64,000 nucleotides of DNA from Paroceanicella profunda (GTDB lineage: Bacteria; Pseudomonadota; Alphaproteobacteria; Rhodobacterales; Rhodobacteraceae): assembly GCF_005887635.2 (NCBI RefSeq), contig NZ_CP040818.1, positions 2,138,501-2,202,500 on the forward strand, written 5' to 3'. A program made the position numbers and the translations under genes. The notes under the pieces were generated by a model, which saw only the letters and a list, made by a program, of their open reading frames with translations, had not been told where the DNA came from and made no database searches. Below, piece after piece: positions 9,398-18,347 of the stretch (the first letter of the stretch is position 1; the number at the start of each line of letters is the position of its first letter).

Positions 9398-10180
9398 ATG
9401 CAGCGCAGGATCGGAGATCGCCACCGCCACGCCGTCGGCGCCGGGCTGGCCGCGCTCTGCGTGCTGGCCGGCGGTGCGGGGCAGGTGGCCGGCTGGCAGG
9501 GGCTGGCCTGGAATGCGGATCTGCCGGAGCTGCGCGTCGCCCTGGGCGATGACGTGGCGCTGGTGCAGCCGGCGCGGGTCTACGGCGCGGGGCTGGAGGC
9601 GCCGCTGCGGCTGGAGACGGCCATGCTTGCCGGCCACGCCTTCCGCGCCTGGCTGCAACTCGACGAGAACGGTCTGCGACAGATCCTGTTCGACCCCCCG
9701 GGCCAGGAGGTCGGCTTCGACGACCTCGTCGCCCGGCTGGCGCAGGACTGGGGGCCGGCCGCGCGCTACTGCACGCGCCGCGCCGCCGGGCGGGTGGAGG
9801 CCGTGGAAGCCGTGTGGCGCCGGCCCGAGGGCACGCTGCATGCCGTGCTGCTGGACCCCGCGGCGCAGATGGCCCAGCGGCAGGAGGACGAGGGCCGCTT
9901 CTCCGCCCCGGCCACCGGCCCGCGCCCCAGCCTGCGCCTGCCCAGTGAGCCGCGCGACGCCTTCCCGCCCACCCCGGGCAGCGAGCGCCAGCGCATTCCG
10001 CCGCGCACCGACACCATTCCGCCGCCGCGCTTCTCCGCCCCGCCCGCCGTTCCGCCGACGCGCGATCCGGACAGGCCCTCGCCGCGCATCGGGCCGGACT
10101 ACGGGCCGAACAGCCGGCTGCTCCTGCGCTGGCACGACCCGGAGGCGACCCGACTGGCTTCCGTCACCTGCGACCGCTGA
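9398..10180 (+). CDS. secreted hypothetical protein with proline-rich C-terminal region
   Basis: 260 residues. The basic start MQRRIGDRHRHAVGAG is followed by a short hydrophobic run (LAALCVLAGGAG) that could be a signal peptide. Residues 35-160 look folded, with two cysteines (YCTRR and the near-terminal VTCDR). From about 165 the chain is Pro/Arg/Ser rich (PRPSLRLPSEPRD, RIPPRTDTIPPPRFSAPP) and probably disordered, ending in LLLRWHDPEATRLASVTC. The start has ACCGGAGGAGAGGCC upstream, a good ribosome site. It precedes cobQ by 67 bp on the same strand. No family recognised and no evident link to cobalamin synthesis. Confidence 0.65.
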   Translation: MQRRIGDRHRHAVGAGLAALCVLAGGAGQVAGWQGLAWNADLPELRVALGDDVALVQPARVYGAGLEAPLRLETAMLAGHAFRAWLQLDENGLRQILFDPPGQEVGFDDLVARLAQDWGPAARYCTRRAAGRVEAVEAVWRRPEGTLHAVLLDPAAQMAQRQEDEGRFSAPATGPRPSLRLPSEPRDAFPPTPGSERQRIPPRTDTIPPPRFSAPPAVPPTRDPDRPSPRIGPDYGPNSRLLLRWHDPEATRLASVTCDR

Positions 10181-10247
10181 GAGGCGGCTGGTGTCCGGGA
10201 GGGCGCGCGGGTAGGCTCGCGCCCGGCCGGGAATGACGGGGAGTGGC

Positions 10248-11693
10248 ATGGCGAAGGCGCTGATGATCCAGGGGGCGGGGTCGAACGTGGGCAAGTCGAT
10301 GCTGGTGGCCGGCCTGTGCCGGGCCGCCCTGCGCCGTGGCCTCACCGTGCGCCCGTTCAAGCCGCAGAACATGTCCAACAACGCGGCCGTCACCGCCGAT
10401 GGCGGCGAGATCGGCCGGGCCCAGGCGCTGCAGGCGCTGGCCTGCGGCTGTGCGCCGCTCACCGACATGAACCCCGTGCTGCTGAAGCCGGAGACCGACC
10501 TGGGCGCCCAGGTGGTGGTGCAGGGCCGGCGCGTCGCCACCCTGCGCGCGCGCGACTATGCCGCGATGAAACCGCGCCTGCTGGCCGCGGTGCTGGAGAG
10601 TTTCACGCGGCTGAAGGCCGGGGCGGACCTGGTGATCGTGGAGGGCGCGGGCAGCCCGGCCGAGATCAACCTGCGCGCCGGCGACATCGCCAACATGGGC
10701 TTTGCCGAGGCGAGCGGCACCCCGGTGGTGCTGGTGGGCGACATCGACCGCGGGGGCGTGATCGCCCAGATCGTCGGCACGCGCGTGGTTCTGGCGGAGG
10801 CGGACGCGGCCCGGATATCCGGTGTGATGGTGAACAAGTTCCGCGGCGACCCGAGCCTGTTCGACGAGGGCATGGCCGAGATCGTGCGGCGCACCGGCTG
10901 GCCCTCCTTCGGGCTGGTTCCGTGGTTCGCGCAGGCGCATCGCCTGCCGGCGGAGGACGCGCTGGACATCGGCTCCACCCGGGGCGGGCCGCTGAAGATC
11001 GCCGTGCCGCTGCTGTCGCGCATCGCGAATTTCGACGATCTCGACCCGCTGAAGCTGGAACCCTCGGTGAGCGTGGAGATGGTGCCGCCGGGCCGGGCGC
11101 TGCCGGGCGACGCGACGGCGATCATCCTGCCCGGCTCCAAGAGCACGGCCGGCGATCTCGCCTTCCTGCGCGCGCAGGGCTGGGACGTGGACATCGCCGC
11201 GCACCTGCGCCGGGGCGGGCATGTGCTGGGCATCTGCGGCGGCTACCAGATGCTGGGCCGGGTGATCCGCGACCCCGGGGGAATCGAGGGGCCGCCGGGC
11301 GACATGCCGGGGCTGGGCCTGCTGGACGTGGAGACGGTGATGCACCCGAAGAAGCGGCTGGCGCAGGTTCGCGGCCGGCACCTGGCCAGCGGCGCCGCGC
11401 TCACCGGCTACGAGATCCATATCGGCGACACGCAGGGGCCGGACCTGTCGCGTCCCTGGCTGGAGATCGGGGGCCGCGCGGAGGGGGCGATGTCTGCCGA
11501 CGGGCGCGTCTCCGGCGCCTACCTGCACGGCATCTTCGCCTCCGACGCCTTCCGCGCCGCCTGGATTGCCGGCCTGGGCGGGCAGGCCGGAACGCTGGCG
11601 TATTCCGCCGAGATCGACGCGACCCTGGACCGGCTGGCCGCCCATCTGGAAACCCATTGCGACGTGGCGGGCCTGCTGGCGCTCGCCCGCTGA
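10248..11693 (+). CDS. cobQ: cobyric acid synthase
   Basis: 481 residues, full length. It uses glutamine and ATP to amidate four carboxylates of adenosylcobyrinic a,c-diamide. The N-terminal dethiobiotin-synthetase-like ATPase has the P-loop [17 protein letters not shown] (about 10-26) and [12 protein letters not shown]. The C-terminal class I glutamine amidotransferase-like domain has GSKSTAGDL, the nucleophile loop [11 protein letters not shown] (about 328-338) and the His in GAYLHGIF near 425. The ATG at 10248 was chosen for the GGGGAG seven bases upstream and the canonical MAKALMIQG start; an ATG 15 bases upstream is less likely. Convergent with the HNQGP-motif protein; other cob genes follow at 12.7-15 kb on the opposite strand. 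Confidence 0.96.
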   Translation: MAKALMIQGAGSNVGKSMLVAGLCRAALRRGLTVRPFKPQNMSNNAAVTADGGEIGRAQALQALACGCAPLTDMNPVLLKPETDLGAQVVVQGRRVATLRARDYAAMKPRLLAAVLESFTRLKAGADLVIVEGAGSPAEINLRAGDIANMGFAEASGTPVVLVGDIDRGGVIAQIVGTRVVLAEADAARISGVMVNKFRGDPSLFDEGMAEIVRRTGWPSFGLVPWFAQAHRLPAEDALDIGSTRGGPLKIAVPLLSRIANFDDLDPLKLEPSVSVEMVPPGRALPGDATAIILPGSKSTAGDLAFLRAQGWDVDIAAHLRRGGHVLGICGGYQMLGRVIRDPGGIEGPPGDMPGLGLLDVETVMHPKKRLAQVRGRHLASGAALTGYEIHIGDTQGPDLSRPWLEIGGRAEGAMSADGRVSGAYLHGIFASDAFRAAWIAGLGGQAGTLAYSAEIDATLDRLAAHLETHCDVAGLLALAR

Positions 11694-11729
11694 GGGCCCG
11701 GACGGGGCGCGCGCCCGGGCGACGGGCGC

Positions 11730-12353
11730 TCAGGCGGCGTTGGTGCCGAAATATCCCGGGGCGGCCATGAACTTCGCCAGGCGGGCGGCCTCGGCCCAGT
11801 CACGCTCCTCGGCGCGGGTGCCGATCATCACCACGGCGTCGCCCGGCAGGTTCAGCGGGTCGAGCAGGGCGCGGATCGCGGCGCGGCCGGCGGCGGGGTG
11901 GGAGGCGTCCTCGGGCTCCGGGCCGGTGCCGGCGAAGCGCAGCTTCAGCTCGTCCTCCAGCAGGCCGGAGAGGCGGGCCGGATCCGTGTCGCGGTCGGTC
12001 ATCAGCAGGCGCTCGCAGCGCTCCAGCGCGCCCAGCTTGCGGGTGACGGGCAGGGGCAGGGAGACGGTGCGCTGCAGCCGCAGCCCGATGGCCTCGCAGG
12101 TGAAGAGAAAGCCCACGATGTCCCGCCCGGTGCCCAGCAGGATCGAGGCATAGGCCGGGTAATCCAGCCCCAGTTCCCGCGCCCGGCGCACCCGGCGGCG
12201 CACCACCTCGAGCGGGATGGTGCCGACGAGCGATTTGCGCGCCGCCCCCCAGCAATGCCGCCGCCAGCTCGTGGCGGGGTCCAGCGGCGGGCCCTGGTTA
12301 TGGCCGATGGCCGGCGGCGTTTCCCCGGCAAGCCTGCTGTAGGGCGATCTCAT
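11730..12353 (-). CDS. conserved hypothetical protein with HNQGP motif
   Basis: 207 residues from the ATG at 12353. Near the N-terminus is AIGHNQGPPLD, a short motif I know from many otherwise unrelated alphaproteobacterial proteins, often phage- or accessory-linked. The rest is helical with SLVGTIPLEVVRRRVRRARE and YPAYASILLGTGRDIVGFLF, a possible short hydrophobic helix, then LPLPVTRKLGALERCERLLM and VVMIGTRAEERDWAEAARL. No catalytic signature is recognised. It is convergent with cobQ (36 bp) and preceded by a 15-bp tandem array. A nucleic-acid or regulatory role is possible but unsupported. Confidence 0.75.
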   Translation of the reverse strand: MRSPYSRLAGETPPAIGHNQGPPLDPATSWRRHCWGAARKSLVGTIPLEVVRRRVRRARELGLDYPAYASILLGTGRDIVGFLFTCEAIGLRLQRTVSLPLPVTRKLGALERCERLLMTDRDTDPARLSGLLEDELKLRFAGTGPEPEDASHPAAGRAAIRALLDPLNLPGDAVVMIGTRAEERDWAEAARLAKFMAAPGYFGTNAA

Positions 12354-12742
12354 GCGTGCAGTCCTTCTCCGCGTCGACAGCACCGATGCTCGCCGAGCCG
12401 GAGGCGCTTGTCCAGCCCGCAGGGGCCGTATCCCGCACCCCGGCCAGCCGAGGCCCGCCCGGCCTCATGCGGCCTCATGCGGTACGGCCCCAACGGTCCA
12501 GCCTCTCGTCCCGTCAAACCTCGTCCCGCCTGGCCGCGCCCCGCCTGGCCCCGCCTGGCCGCAACCCGCCTGGCCACAACCCGCCCGTAAGCAACCTGCA
12601 CAGGAGCAACCCGCCCGGCCGCAACCTTTGCGGCTGCATACCGCCCGGGCGGAAAGCCCGTCCGGCTGCATCCCGTCTGGCCGCGTCCTGTCCGGCGGAA
12701 GCCCGGCTGGCCGCAGCCCGTCAGGCCGCAACCCGTCGCGCC
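12354..12742. other. spacer between cbiB and the HNQGP-motif gene
   Basis: Both flanking genes are on the minus strand. The cbiB-proximal two thirds are a 15-bp array (see that entry). The remainder (12354-12510) is GC-rich with no supported gene. Confidence 0.7.
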
Positions 12743-12752
12743 TCAGCCCGCC
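12516..12752. repeat. 15-bp tandem array reaching the cbiB stop codon
   Basis: About fifteen units of consensus GCAACCCGCCTGGCC, with clean 15-bp register from 12561 to 12650 and from 12668 to 12742 and one 17-bp unit between (12651-12667). Individual units differ at two to six positions. The last full unit ends at 12742, exactly where the cbiB stop codon begins (12743), and a further partial unit continues into the gene's last codons. Confidence 0.85.
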
Positions 12753-13660
12753 AGCGCCAGCAGCCCGAGCGCGAGCAGCACGATGCCCCAGGCCCGCCAG
12801 GTGAGGGCGACGGCACGGGCGATGTCGCGCGGGCCGGGGGTGCGGCTGCCGCCCGAGTTCATCCAGGGCGCCGCCACGGCGCGGCCCTCGTAGCTGCGCG
12901 GGCCGGCCAGCGCCACGCCGAGCGCTCCGGCCATCGCCGCCTCCGGCCAGCCGGCATTGGGCGAGGCGTGCTGGCGCGCCTCCGCGCGCATCCCCCTCCA
13001 GGCCGCCGTGCTGCGGGCCGCGAGGCAGATCAGCCCGCCGGTGAGCCGCGCGGGCGCCCAGTTCATCGCGTCGTCGAGCCGGGCGGCGGCCCAGCCGAAC
13101 TCCCGATAGCGCGGGCTCATATGGCCGATCATCGAATCGGCGGTGTTCACCAGCTTGTAGAGCGCCAGCCCCGGCAGGCCGAGGAGAAGGAACCAGACGG
13201 CCGGGGCGATCACCCCGTCGGAGAAATTCTCCGCCGCGCTCTCGATGGCCGCGCGCGCCACGCCCGGCCCGTCCAGCGCCGTCACGTCACGCCCGACGAT
13301 GCGCGACACCGCCAGCCGTCCCTCGGGCAGGCTGCGCGCCAGCGCCCCGGCCACGGCGGAGACATGGTCGGCCAGGCTGCGCTGGGCCAGCAGCGTGGCG
13401 GCGGCCACGGCCTCCAGCAGCCCCGCATCCGGCAGCGCGGCGATCAGCCCGCCCAGGAGCGCCGCGGCGGCACCGAGACCGAGGACCACCGCCACCCCGC
13501 GCGCCCGGCGTGCCGGGCCGTGGTTCAGCGCGGTCTCGGCGCGGGCCAGCGCGCGGCCCATCGCCACCACCGGGTGCGGCACGCGTGACCACAGCCACTC
13601 CGGTTCGCCGAACAGCGCGTCCAGCGCCAGCGCCACCAGCAGCATTTCGGCATGTGACAT
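12743..13660 (-). CDS. cbiB: adenosylcobinamide-phosphate synthase (CbiB/CobD)
   Basis: 305 residues, full length for this membrane enzyme, which condenses adenosylcobyric acid with aminopropanol (phosphate). The N-terminus has the family signature LALDALFGEPEWLWSRVPHP and VVAMGRAL. Then come hydrophobic spans (VVLGLGAAAALLGGLIAAL, VWFLLLGLPGLALYKLVNTA), the conserved SAAENFSDGVIAP and YKLVNTADSMIGH, and a C-terminal ARSYEGR-like PRSYEGRAVAAPWMN. Named cobD in the aerobic-pathway nomenclature, which clashes with the decarboxylase name in Salmonella. It lies 14 bp after cobC, so it is probably co-transcribed with DUF1636 and cobC. The 3' end abuts the 15-bp array. Confidence 0.94.
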   Translation of the reverse strand: MSHAEMLLVALALDALFGEPEWLWSRVPHPVVAMGRALARAETALNHGPARRARGVAVVLGLGAAAALLGGLIAALPDAGLLEAVAAATLLAQRSLADHVSAVAGALARSLPEGRLAVSRIVGRDVTALDGPGVARAAIESAAENFSDGVIAPAVWFLLLGLPGLALYKLVNTADSMIGHMSPRYREFGWAAARLDDAMNWAPARLTGGLICLAARSTAAWRGMRAEARQHASPNAGWPEAAMAGALGVALAGPRSYEGRAVAAPWMNSGGSRTPGPRDIARAVALTWRAWGIVLLALGLLALAG

Positions 13661-13674
13661 CGCGCCCCGCCCCC

Positions 13675-14649
13675 TCAGCGCGCGGCGAGCGCGGCGCGAA
13701 GCCGCTCCCACTCCGCCTCCGTGCCCGGCAGGCCGAAGCGCAGCAGCGTGTCGGACCAGGGAAAGCGCCGCACCAGCACCCGCGCGCGGGCCAGCGCCCG
13801 GACGCAGGCGGCCGCATCGGGGCAGGCGGCGAGGCGGAAGAGCGGCGTGCCGCCCGTCACGCGCAGCCCGGCCGAGCCGAGCAGCGTGTCGAGCCGGGCG
13901 GCATCCTGCGCCAGCCGCTGCCGGGTGGCCGCCGCCCAGGCCCGGTCGGAGAGCGCGGCGGTGCCGATCTCCAGCGCCGGGCCGGAGACGGCCCAGGGGC
14001 CGAGCGCGGCGCCGAGCGGGGCCAGCGCCGCCGCCGGGCCGATGGCGAAGCCGAGGCGCAGCCCGGCGAGGCCCCAGAACTTGCCGAAGCTCTTCAGGGT
14101 GATCTGCCGGCCATGCGGCAGCGCGCAGCCGGCCTGCGCATCCGCGAAGCTCTCGTCGACGATGAGCGGGCCGGGCCCGGCGGCGCTTGCCTGCCAGAGG
14201 CGGCCGTCGGGATTGTTGGGGTGGACCAGCACGGTGGTGTCCCCCGGGCCGGGCCGCGCGGCGAGCGGGCCGTCCTCCACCTGCCAGCCCGCGGCGCGGA
14301 AGGCGGCGGCGTGCTCGTTGTAGGTGGGGCCGGGAACATGCGCGCGGCCGGGCGCGCGGAGCCGGGGCAGCGCCGCGATCAGCGCGGAGGCACCGGCGGC
14401 CGGCAGCACCGCGTGGCTGTCCGGCACGGCCCAGAAGGCCCGGGCGGCCGCCTCCAGCGCCGCGAAGGCGCCGCGATCGGGCAGCCGGGTCCAGGCCGTG
14501 TCGGGAAGCGGCGGCAGCGGGAAGGGGCGGGGGTTGATCCCGGTCGAGAGGTCGAGCCACTCCTCCGGCCGCCCGCCCCAGAGCGCGGCGGCAGCGTCGC
14601 GCCCGCCGCCATGGTCGCGCTCCGGGGAGGAGGAGGGGTGGCCGGTCAT
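13675..14649 (-). CDS. cobC: threonine-phosphate decarboxylase (aminotransferase fold)
   Basis: 324 residues, class I/II PLP fold. It makes (R)-1-amino-2-propanol phosphate, the nucleotide-loop linker used by CbiB, whose gene lies next to it. Visible are the N-terminal WLDLSTGINPRPFPLP, YNEHAAAFRAAGWQ, VHPNNPDGRLW with LIVDESFAD (PLP ring Asp), the lysine motif TLKSFGKFWGLAGLRLGF (Schiff-base Lys) and the C-terminal DTLLRFGLPG with its substrate-phosphate Arg. The start codon overlaps the stop of the DUF1636 gene (ATGA), so translation is coupled. Called cobC in Pseudomonas/Rhodobacter nomenclature, cobD in Salmonella. Confidence 0.92.
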   Translation of the reverse strand: MTGHPSSSPERDHGGGRDAAAALWGGRPEEWLDLSTGINPRPFPLPPLPDTAWTRLPDRGAFAALEAAARAFWAVPDSHAVLPAAGASALIAALPRLRAPGRAHVPGPTYNEHAAAFRAAGWQVEDGPLAARPGPGDTTVLVHPNNPDGRLWQASAAGPGPLIVDESFADAQAGCALPHGRQITLKSFGKFWGLAGLRLGFAIGPAAALAPLGAALGPWAVSGPALEIGTAALSDRAWAAATRQRLAQDAARLDTLLGSAGLRVTGGTPLFRLAACPDAAACVRALARARVLVRRFPWSDTLLRFGLPGTEAEWERLRAALAAR

Positions 14650-15017
14650 GGCGCCGGCAGCGGCGGAATGCGCGCGACGAAATGCCCCTTCACCCCCTGG
14701 GGCCAGGCGCGGAACGGCACCTGGCCGCTCTCGCTCAGCGCGTGCTGGCGGGCGAAATCCACGATCGCCTCGGCGGCCTCCGCCTCGGGCAGGAAGCGTC
14801 CGAGCACGTAGGTGAGCTTGCCGGGCGCAGAGAGGGCGACGTTGCAGTGCCGCTCGCAGCCCATCAGGCAGGAATGGCGGCGCACGGCGACGGTTTCGCC
14901 GTCCGCGCCGCGCTCGATCATGGCAGCGAGCAGGGCCCCGCCGGTCTCGCCATCCGGCGAGAGCTTCTCCGCCTCGGAGAAGCGGCAGGTGTCGCAAATG
15001 GTGATCACGGTCTGCAT
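14646..15017 (-). CDS. DUF1636 family metal-binding protein
   Basis: 123 residues, a thioredoxin-like ferredoxin relative. The N-terminus MQTVITICDTCRFSEAEK gives CxxC at about 8-11, and HSCLMGCERHCNVAL supplies three further cysteines near 49-58, a likely Fe-S or metal site. Members of this family are often found beside cobalamin genes or cobalt transporters, consistent with its position at the head of the DUF1636-cobC-cbiB run. The role is inferred to be cobalt/corrin handling or redox support; no biochemical function can be claimed. I looked for a cobalamin riboswitch upstream and did not find a convincing one. Confidence 0.85.
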   Translation of the reverse strand: MQTVITICDTCRFSEAEKLSPDGETGGALLAAMIERGADGETVAVRRHSCLMGCERHCNVALSAPGKLTYVLGRFLPEAEAAEAIVDFARQHALSESGQVPFRAWPQGVKGHFVARIPPLPAP

Positions 15018-15314
15018 GTGGCCGGGCTCCCTCGTCTGGCGTCCGGCGCAGGTCTAGCGGCAGGCCGCGCGGCTGGCAATCCTGCGGGCCGCGACCGGGG
15101 CTGCGGAGTGGCGGGAAGGGGATATGTCCGGGCCGCCCGGCGCGCTCCGGCCACGCCGCAGCCGGGGGAAGGGGGCGGAGCCCGAGCAGTTTCATGCGCC
15201 TGTCCCTCCGGGCCCGGTCCATGTGCGCGCCGTCCCGGGACGATTGCCGGTGGCGCAGGGACCGTGTCCGGGTGCTGGCCGGCCCGGGAAAACCGGGCAG
15301 ATCCGCCCCGGGCG

Positions 15315-15396
15315 GGGCCTGTTGCCCCGGGGGCTGCGGGCTTCCGGACGGGCGGGGGCCTGGTGCCCCGGGGGATGCGGGCTTCCGGACGGGCGG
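15315..15396. repeat. two tandem 41-bp copies
   Basis: 15315-15355 and 15356-15396 are head-to-tail copies differing at two positions (T/G at base 7, C/A at base 20 of the unit). Each contains GCGGGCTTCCGGACGGGCGG. The low divergence indicates a recent duplication. Confidence 0.95.
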
Positions 15397-15489
15397 AGAC
15401 ATGGGGGGCGAGCGCGGGCCACCCCGTGGGAGAGGCTGCGGTGGGGCCATCCGCGCCGGCTGGTTACAGTGACCGTGCCCATGCCCTTG

Positions 15490-15557
15490 GCCGTAGCCAT
15501 AGCCATTGCCGTAACCGCAGCCGTAGCCGTAGCCGTAGCCGTAGCCGTAGCCGTAGA
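15490..15557. repeat. GCCGTA hexamer tract
   Basis: About eleven hexamers of GCCGTA. The first half is degenerate (GCCATA, GCCATT, GCCGTA, ACCGCA) and the second half is a perfect run. Because the unit is six bases, all frames remain open and give false dipeptide-repeat ORFs. Confidence 0.95.
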
Positions 15558-15792
15558 CATGGACTTAGACATGATCCTGCCCCGCGCCCCGCGCCCTTGC
15601 ACTGCGCGGCGTCTGCGGTGCGCGCGGAAAGCGCGCGGGCCGCGGGCAAATTCGCGTGAGGCGCGATCATGAGGGCTTGCCCGCCGCTGCTGCGCGCTAC
15701 ATCCTCCCGAAAGAGTGAACGACGGAGCCGGGCCGATGGTCCGTAGGTATCCGCGAGATCTTGAACCCCGAAAGATTCAGTGAAGAGGCGTC

Positions 15793-17145
15793 ATGTCCAT
15801 CAGCACTGCGACCCTTGCGACCCTGCGATACGGTTACGGTTTCCGACCCGGGGAGACCCCGCCCTCCGGCGCCGCCGACCTGCTGGCCCAGCTTGACGCA
15901 CCCGACCCGATGATCGCGCGGGATCTCCCCGCGATCGCGGACTTCTACGAGAAGCTCAAGACCCGTCAGCGCGCGGTGAAGGCGAACGTGAAGGACGGCG
16001 ACGGCGCCGTCTCGGACGATCTCAAGGCCGCGAACGAGGCCCTGCGCACGCTGCGCGACCCGCTGCAGGCCCGGCGCATCCTGTCGCCCGCGCTGTCGCC
16101 GCAGGGCTTTCGCGAGCGACTGGTGGCGTTCTGGGCCGATCACTTCACCGTGATCTCGCAGGGGCTCACCCTCAGCACGCTGGGGCCGCTGATGGTCGAG
16201 ACCTCCATCCGCCCCCATGTGGCGGGCAAGTTCGACGAGATGCTCATCGCCTGCACGCTGGACCCGGCGATGCTGATCTACCTCGACCAGAACGTCTCCT
16301 TCGGTCCGGGCTCGCCGGCGGGGGAGCGCAACAAGCGCGGCCTGAACGAGAACCTCGCCCGCGAAGTGCTGGAGCTGCACACGCTCGGCGTGGGCGGCAG
16401 CTACACCCAGGCCGACGTGATCCAGTTCGCCGAGCTGCTCACCGGCTACACCGTGATGCCGATGGAGGGGATGGTCTTCGCCGCGAACCGCGCGGAGCCG
16501 GGGGCGGAGACCGTGCTCGGCGCCTCCTACGGCGGCAAGAAGCCGAACCCGGACGACGCGAAGAATTTCCTGCGCGACCTCGCCCGCAAGCCCGACACCG
16601 CGCGCCACATCGCCCGCAAGCTGGTGGTGCATTTCGTCTCCGACACGCCGCGGGACGACCATGTCGCCCAGGTGGCCGAGGCCTGGGGCGACGGCGGAGA
16701 CCTGAAGGCGGTCTACGCCGCCCTGCTGGACCATGAGGCCGCCTGGGCCCCGCAACTGGTGAAGGCCCGCCAGCCGCTGGACTATTCCGTCGCCTGCCTG
16801 CGCGCCTTCGACGCGGTCTCCTTCGAGAAGCGCCGCCCCAAGCTTGCCCAGCAGACCAAGCGCTTCCTGCGCCTGATGGGCCAGCCGCTGATGGAGCCGG
16901 GCGGGCCGAACGGCTGGCCGGAGGAGGTGGACGCCTGGCTCACCCCGCAGGGGCTGGCGGGGCGCATCCGCTACGCGAAGTTCCTCTCCCAGCACTATGG
17001 CCGGAAGACCGACCCGCGCACCTTCCTGCAGGACACCCTGCAGGACGCGGCCGATGACAAGCTCACCTTCGCGGTCTCGGCCGCGGAGCAGAAGTGGGAG
17101 GGCATCTCGCTGACCCTCCTCTCCCCCGTGTTCAACCGCCGCTGA
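15793..17145 (+). CDS. DUF1800 domain-containing protein
   Basis: 450 residues, complete. The mostly helical DUF1800 domain is recognised from RYGYGFRPGE at the N-terminus, FRERLVAFWADHFTV, NENLAREVLELHTLGVGGSYTQADV (family core, about 185-210), LTGYTV and HIARKLVVHFVSD. The cytoplasmic or periplasmic function of the family is unknown, but it is almost always encoded directly before a DUF1501 protein, as here (7-bp gap). In some systems the pair is tied to secreted or surface polysaccharide or sulfatase-like chemistry; that link is not shown by this sequence. No clear signal peptide. Confidence 0.92.
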   Translation: MSISTATLATLRYGYGFRPGETPPSGAADLLAQLDAPDPMIARDLPAIADFYEKLKTRQRAVKANVKDGDGAVSDDLKAANEALRTLRDPLQARRILSPALSPQGFRERLVAFWADHFTVISQGLTLSTLGPLMVETSIRPHVAGKFDEMLIACTLDPAMLIYLDQNVSFGPGSPAGERNKRGLNENLAREVLELHTLGVGGSYTQADVIQFAELLTGYTVMPMEGMVFAANRAEPGAETVLGASYGGKKPNPDDAKNFLRDLARKPDTARHIARKLVVHFVSDTPRDDHVAQVAEAWGDGGDLKAVYAALLDHEAAWAPQLVKARQPLDYSVACLRAFDAVSFEKRRPKLAQQTKRFLRLMGQPLMEPGGPNGWPEEVDAWLTPQGLAGRIRYAKFLSQHYGRKTDPRTFLQDTLQDAADDKLTFAVSAAEQKWEGISLTLLSPVFNRR

Positions 17146-17152
17146 GGACGCC

Positions 17153-18343
17153 ATGACCCGATCCTTCGATCCCAGCCGCCGCCGGTTCCTGGGAACCGGC
17201 CTCGCCCTTGGCTGTTCCGCCGCGGCGAGCCCGCTGTTCACCCCGGTCACCTTCGCCGCGGTGCCGGGCGACAACCGCCTCGTCGTCATCCTGCTGCGCG
17301 GGGCGATGGATTCGCTCGACGTGGTCCAGCCCTATGGCGACAAGGCCCTCGCGGGCATGCGCCCCACCCTGCTTACCGGCGAGAAGGGCGGCGCCTCCGA
17401 TCTCGACGGCTTCTACTCCCTCCATCCGGCGCTGAACCCGCTCATGCCGCTGTGGAAGGCGGGCGAACTGGGCTTCGTGCACGCCGTCTCCACCCCCTAC
17501 CGCGACCGCCGCTCCCATTTCGACGGCCAGGACCTGCTGGAGAACGGCAGCGCCAGCCCGGACGGCACCCTCACCCCCGGCCGTGACGGCTGGCTGAACC
17601 GCGCGCTGGGCATGATCCCGGGCGCGGACGTGCGCACCGCCTTCGCGGTGGGGCAGGAGGACATGCTGCTGCTGGAGGGGAAGGCGCCGGTCTCCGAGTG
17701 GTCGCCGGACGCGCAGCTGGACATGTCGCCCCAGGCGCATGACCTGCTGGACATGATCTACGCGAAGGACCCGGTGCTAAAGGCCGCGAGCGACGCCGCC
17801 TTCGCCCTCGCCAACGAGGAGAGCGGCGCGATGGAGGGCGAGAACCGGCTCGGCCCGGTGCCGTTGGCCCGCTACACCGCCGAGCAGCTCTCCCGCGAGA
17901 GCCGCATCGCGGCCTTCTCGCTCGGCGGCTGGGACACGCACCGCGCCCAGGGCCAGACCCTGCCGCGCGCGCTCCAGCAGCTCGCGGATGCCATCGTGAC
18001 GCTGAAATCCGGCCTCGGCCCGGTGTGGGAGCGCACCACGGTGGTCTGCGTGACGGAGTTCGGCCGCACGGCGCGCGAGAACGGCTCGCGCGGCACCGAC
18101 CACGGCACCGGCGGTGCGATGATCCTCGCCGGCGGGGCGGTGAAGGGCGGCAAGGTCTACGGCACCTGGCCGGGCCTCTCCGAAGGCAACCTCTTCGAGG
18201 ACCGCGACCTGCAGCCCACCGACGACATGCGCCGCTGGCTGGGCTGGACCCTGCGCGACATGTTCGACATCGCCCCGTCCGACATCGAAAGCCGCGTCTT
18301 CCCCAAGCTTGACATGGGCAAGAACCCCGGCTTCCTCGCCTGA
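17153..18343 (+). CDS. DUF1501 domain-containing protein, Tat-exported
   Basis: 396 residues. The N-terminus SRRRFLGTGLALGCSAAASP is a twin-arginine signal, so a folded, probably metal-loaded protein is exported. DUF1501 belongs to the alkaline phosphatase/sulfatase superfamily. VVILLRGAMDSLDVVQPYG near 43-61 supplies the nucleophile region, SHFDGQDLLENG a middle metal segment, GGWDTHRAQGQ (about 258-268) and VTEFGRTARENGSRGTDHGT (about 300-320) the remaining ligands. Substrate unknown; phosphate or sulfate ester hydrolysis is the family-level expectation. Probable operon with the DUF1800 gene; a strong terminator hairpin lies five bases after the stop. Confidence 0.92.
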   Translation: MTRSFDPSRRRFLGTGLALGCSAAASPLFTPVTFAAVPGDNRLVVILLRGAMDSLDVVQPYGDKALAGMRPTLLTGEKGGASDLDGFYSLHPALNPLMPLWKAGELGFVHAVSTPYRDRRSHFDGQDLLENGSASPDGTLTPGRDGWLNRALGMIPGADVRTAFAVGQEDMLLLEGKAPVSEWSPDAQLDMSPQAHDLLDMIYAKDPVLKAASDAAFALANEESGAMEGENRLGPVPLARYTAEQLSRESRIAAFSLGGWDTHRAQGQTLPRALQQLADAIVTLKSGLGPVWERTTVVCVTEFGRTARENGSRGTDHGTGGAMILAGGAVKGGKVYGTWPGLSEGNLFEDRDLQPTDDMRRWLGWTLRDMFDIAPSDIESRVFPKLDMGKNPGFLA

Positions 18344-18347
18344 AATC

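Larger units (their letters stand above)
15018..15792. other. 775-bp spacer upstream of DUF1636 and DUF1800 genes (divergent)
   Basis: It should carry the divergent promoters of the cob run and of the DUF1800 gene. It contains a 41-bp tandem duplication (15315-15396) and a hexamer tract (15490-15557), both listed separately. No gene with a believable start or domain is present on either strand. Confidence 0.6.

Noticed and set aside
15018..15480. Cobalamin riboswitch upstream of the DUF1636-cobC-cbiB run
   Set aside because: The minus strand was read for the B12-box and surrounding conserved blocks; short resemblances exist but not in the right order or spacing.
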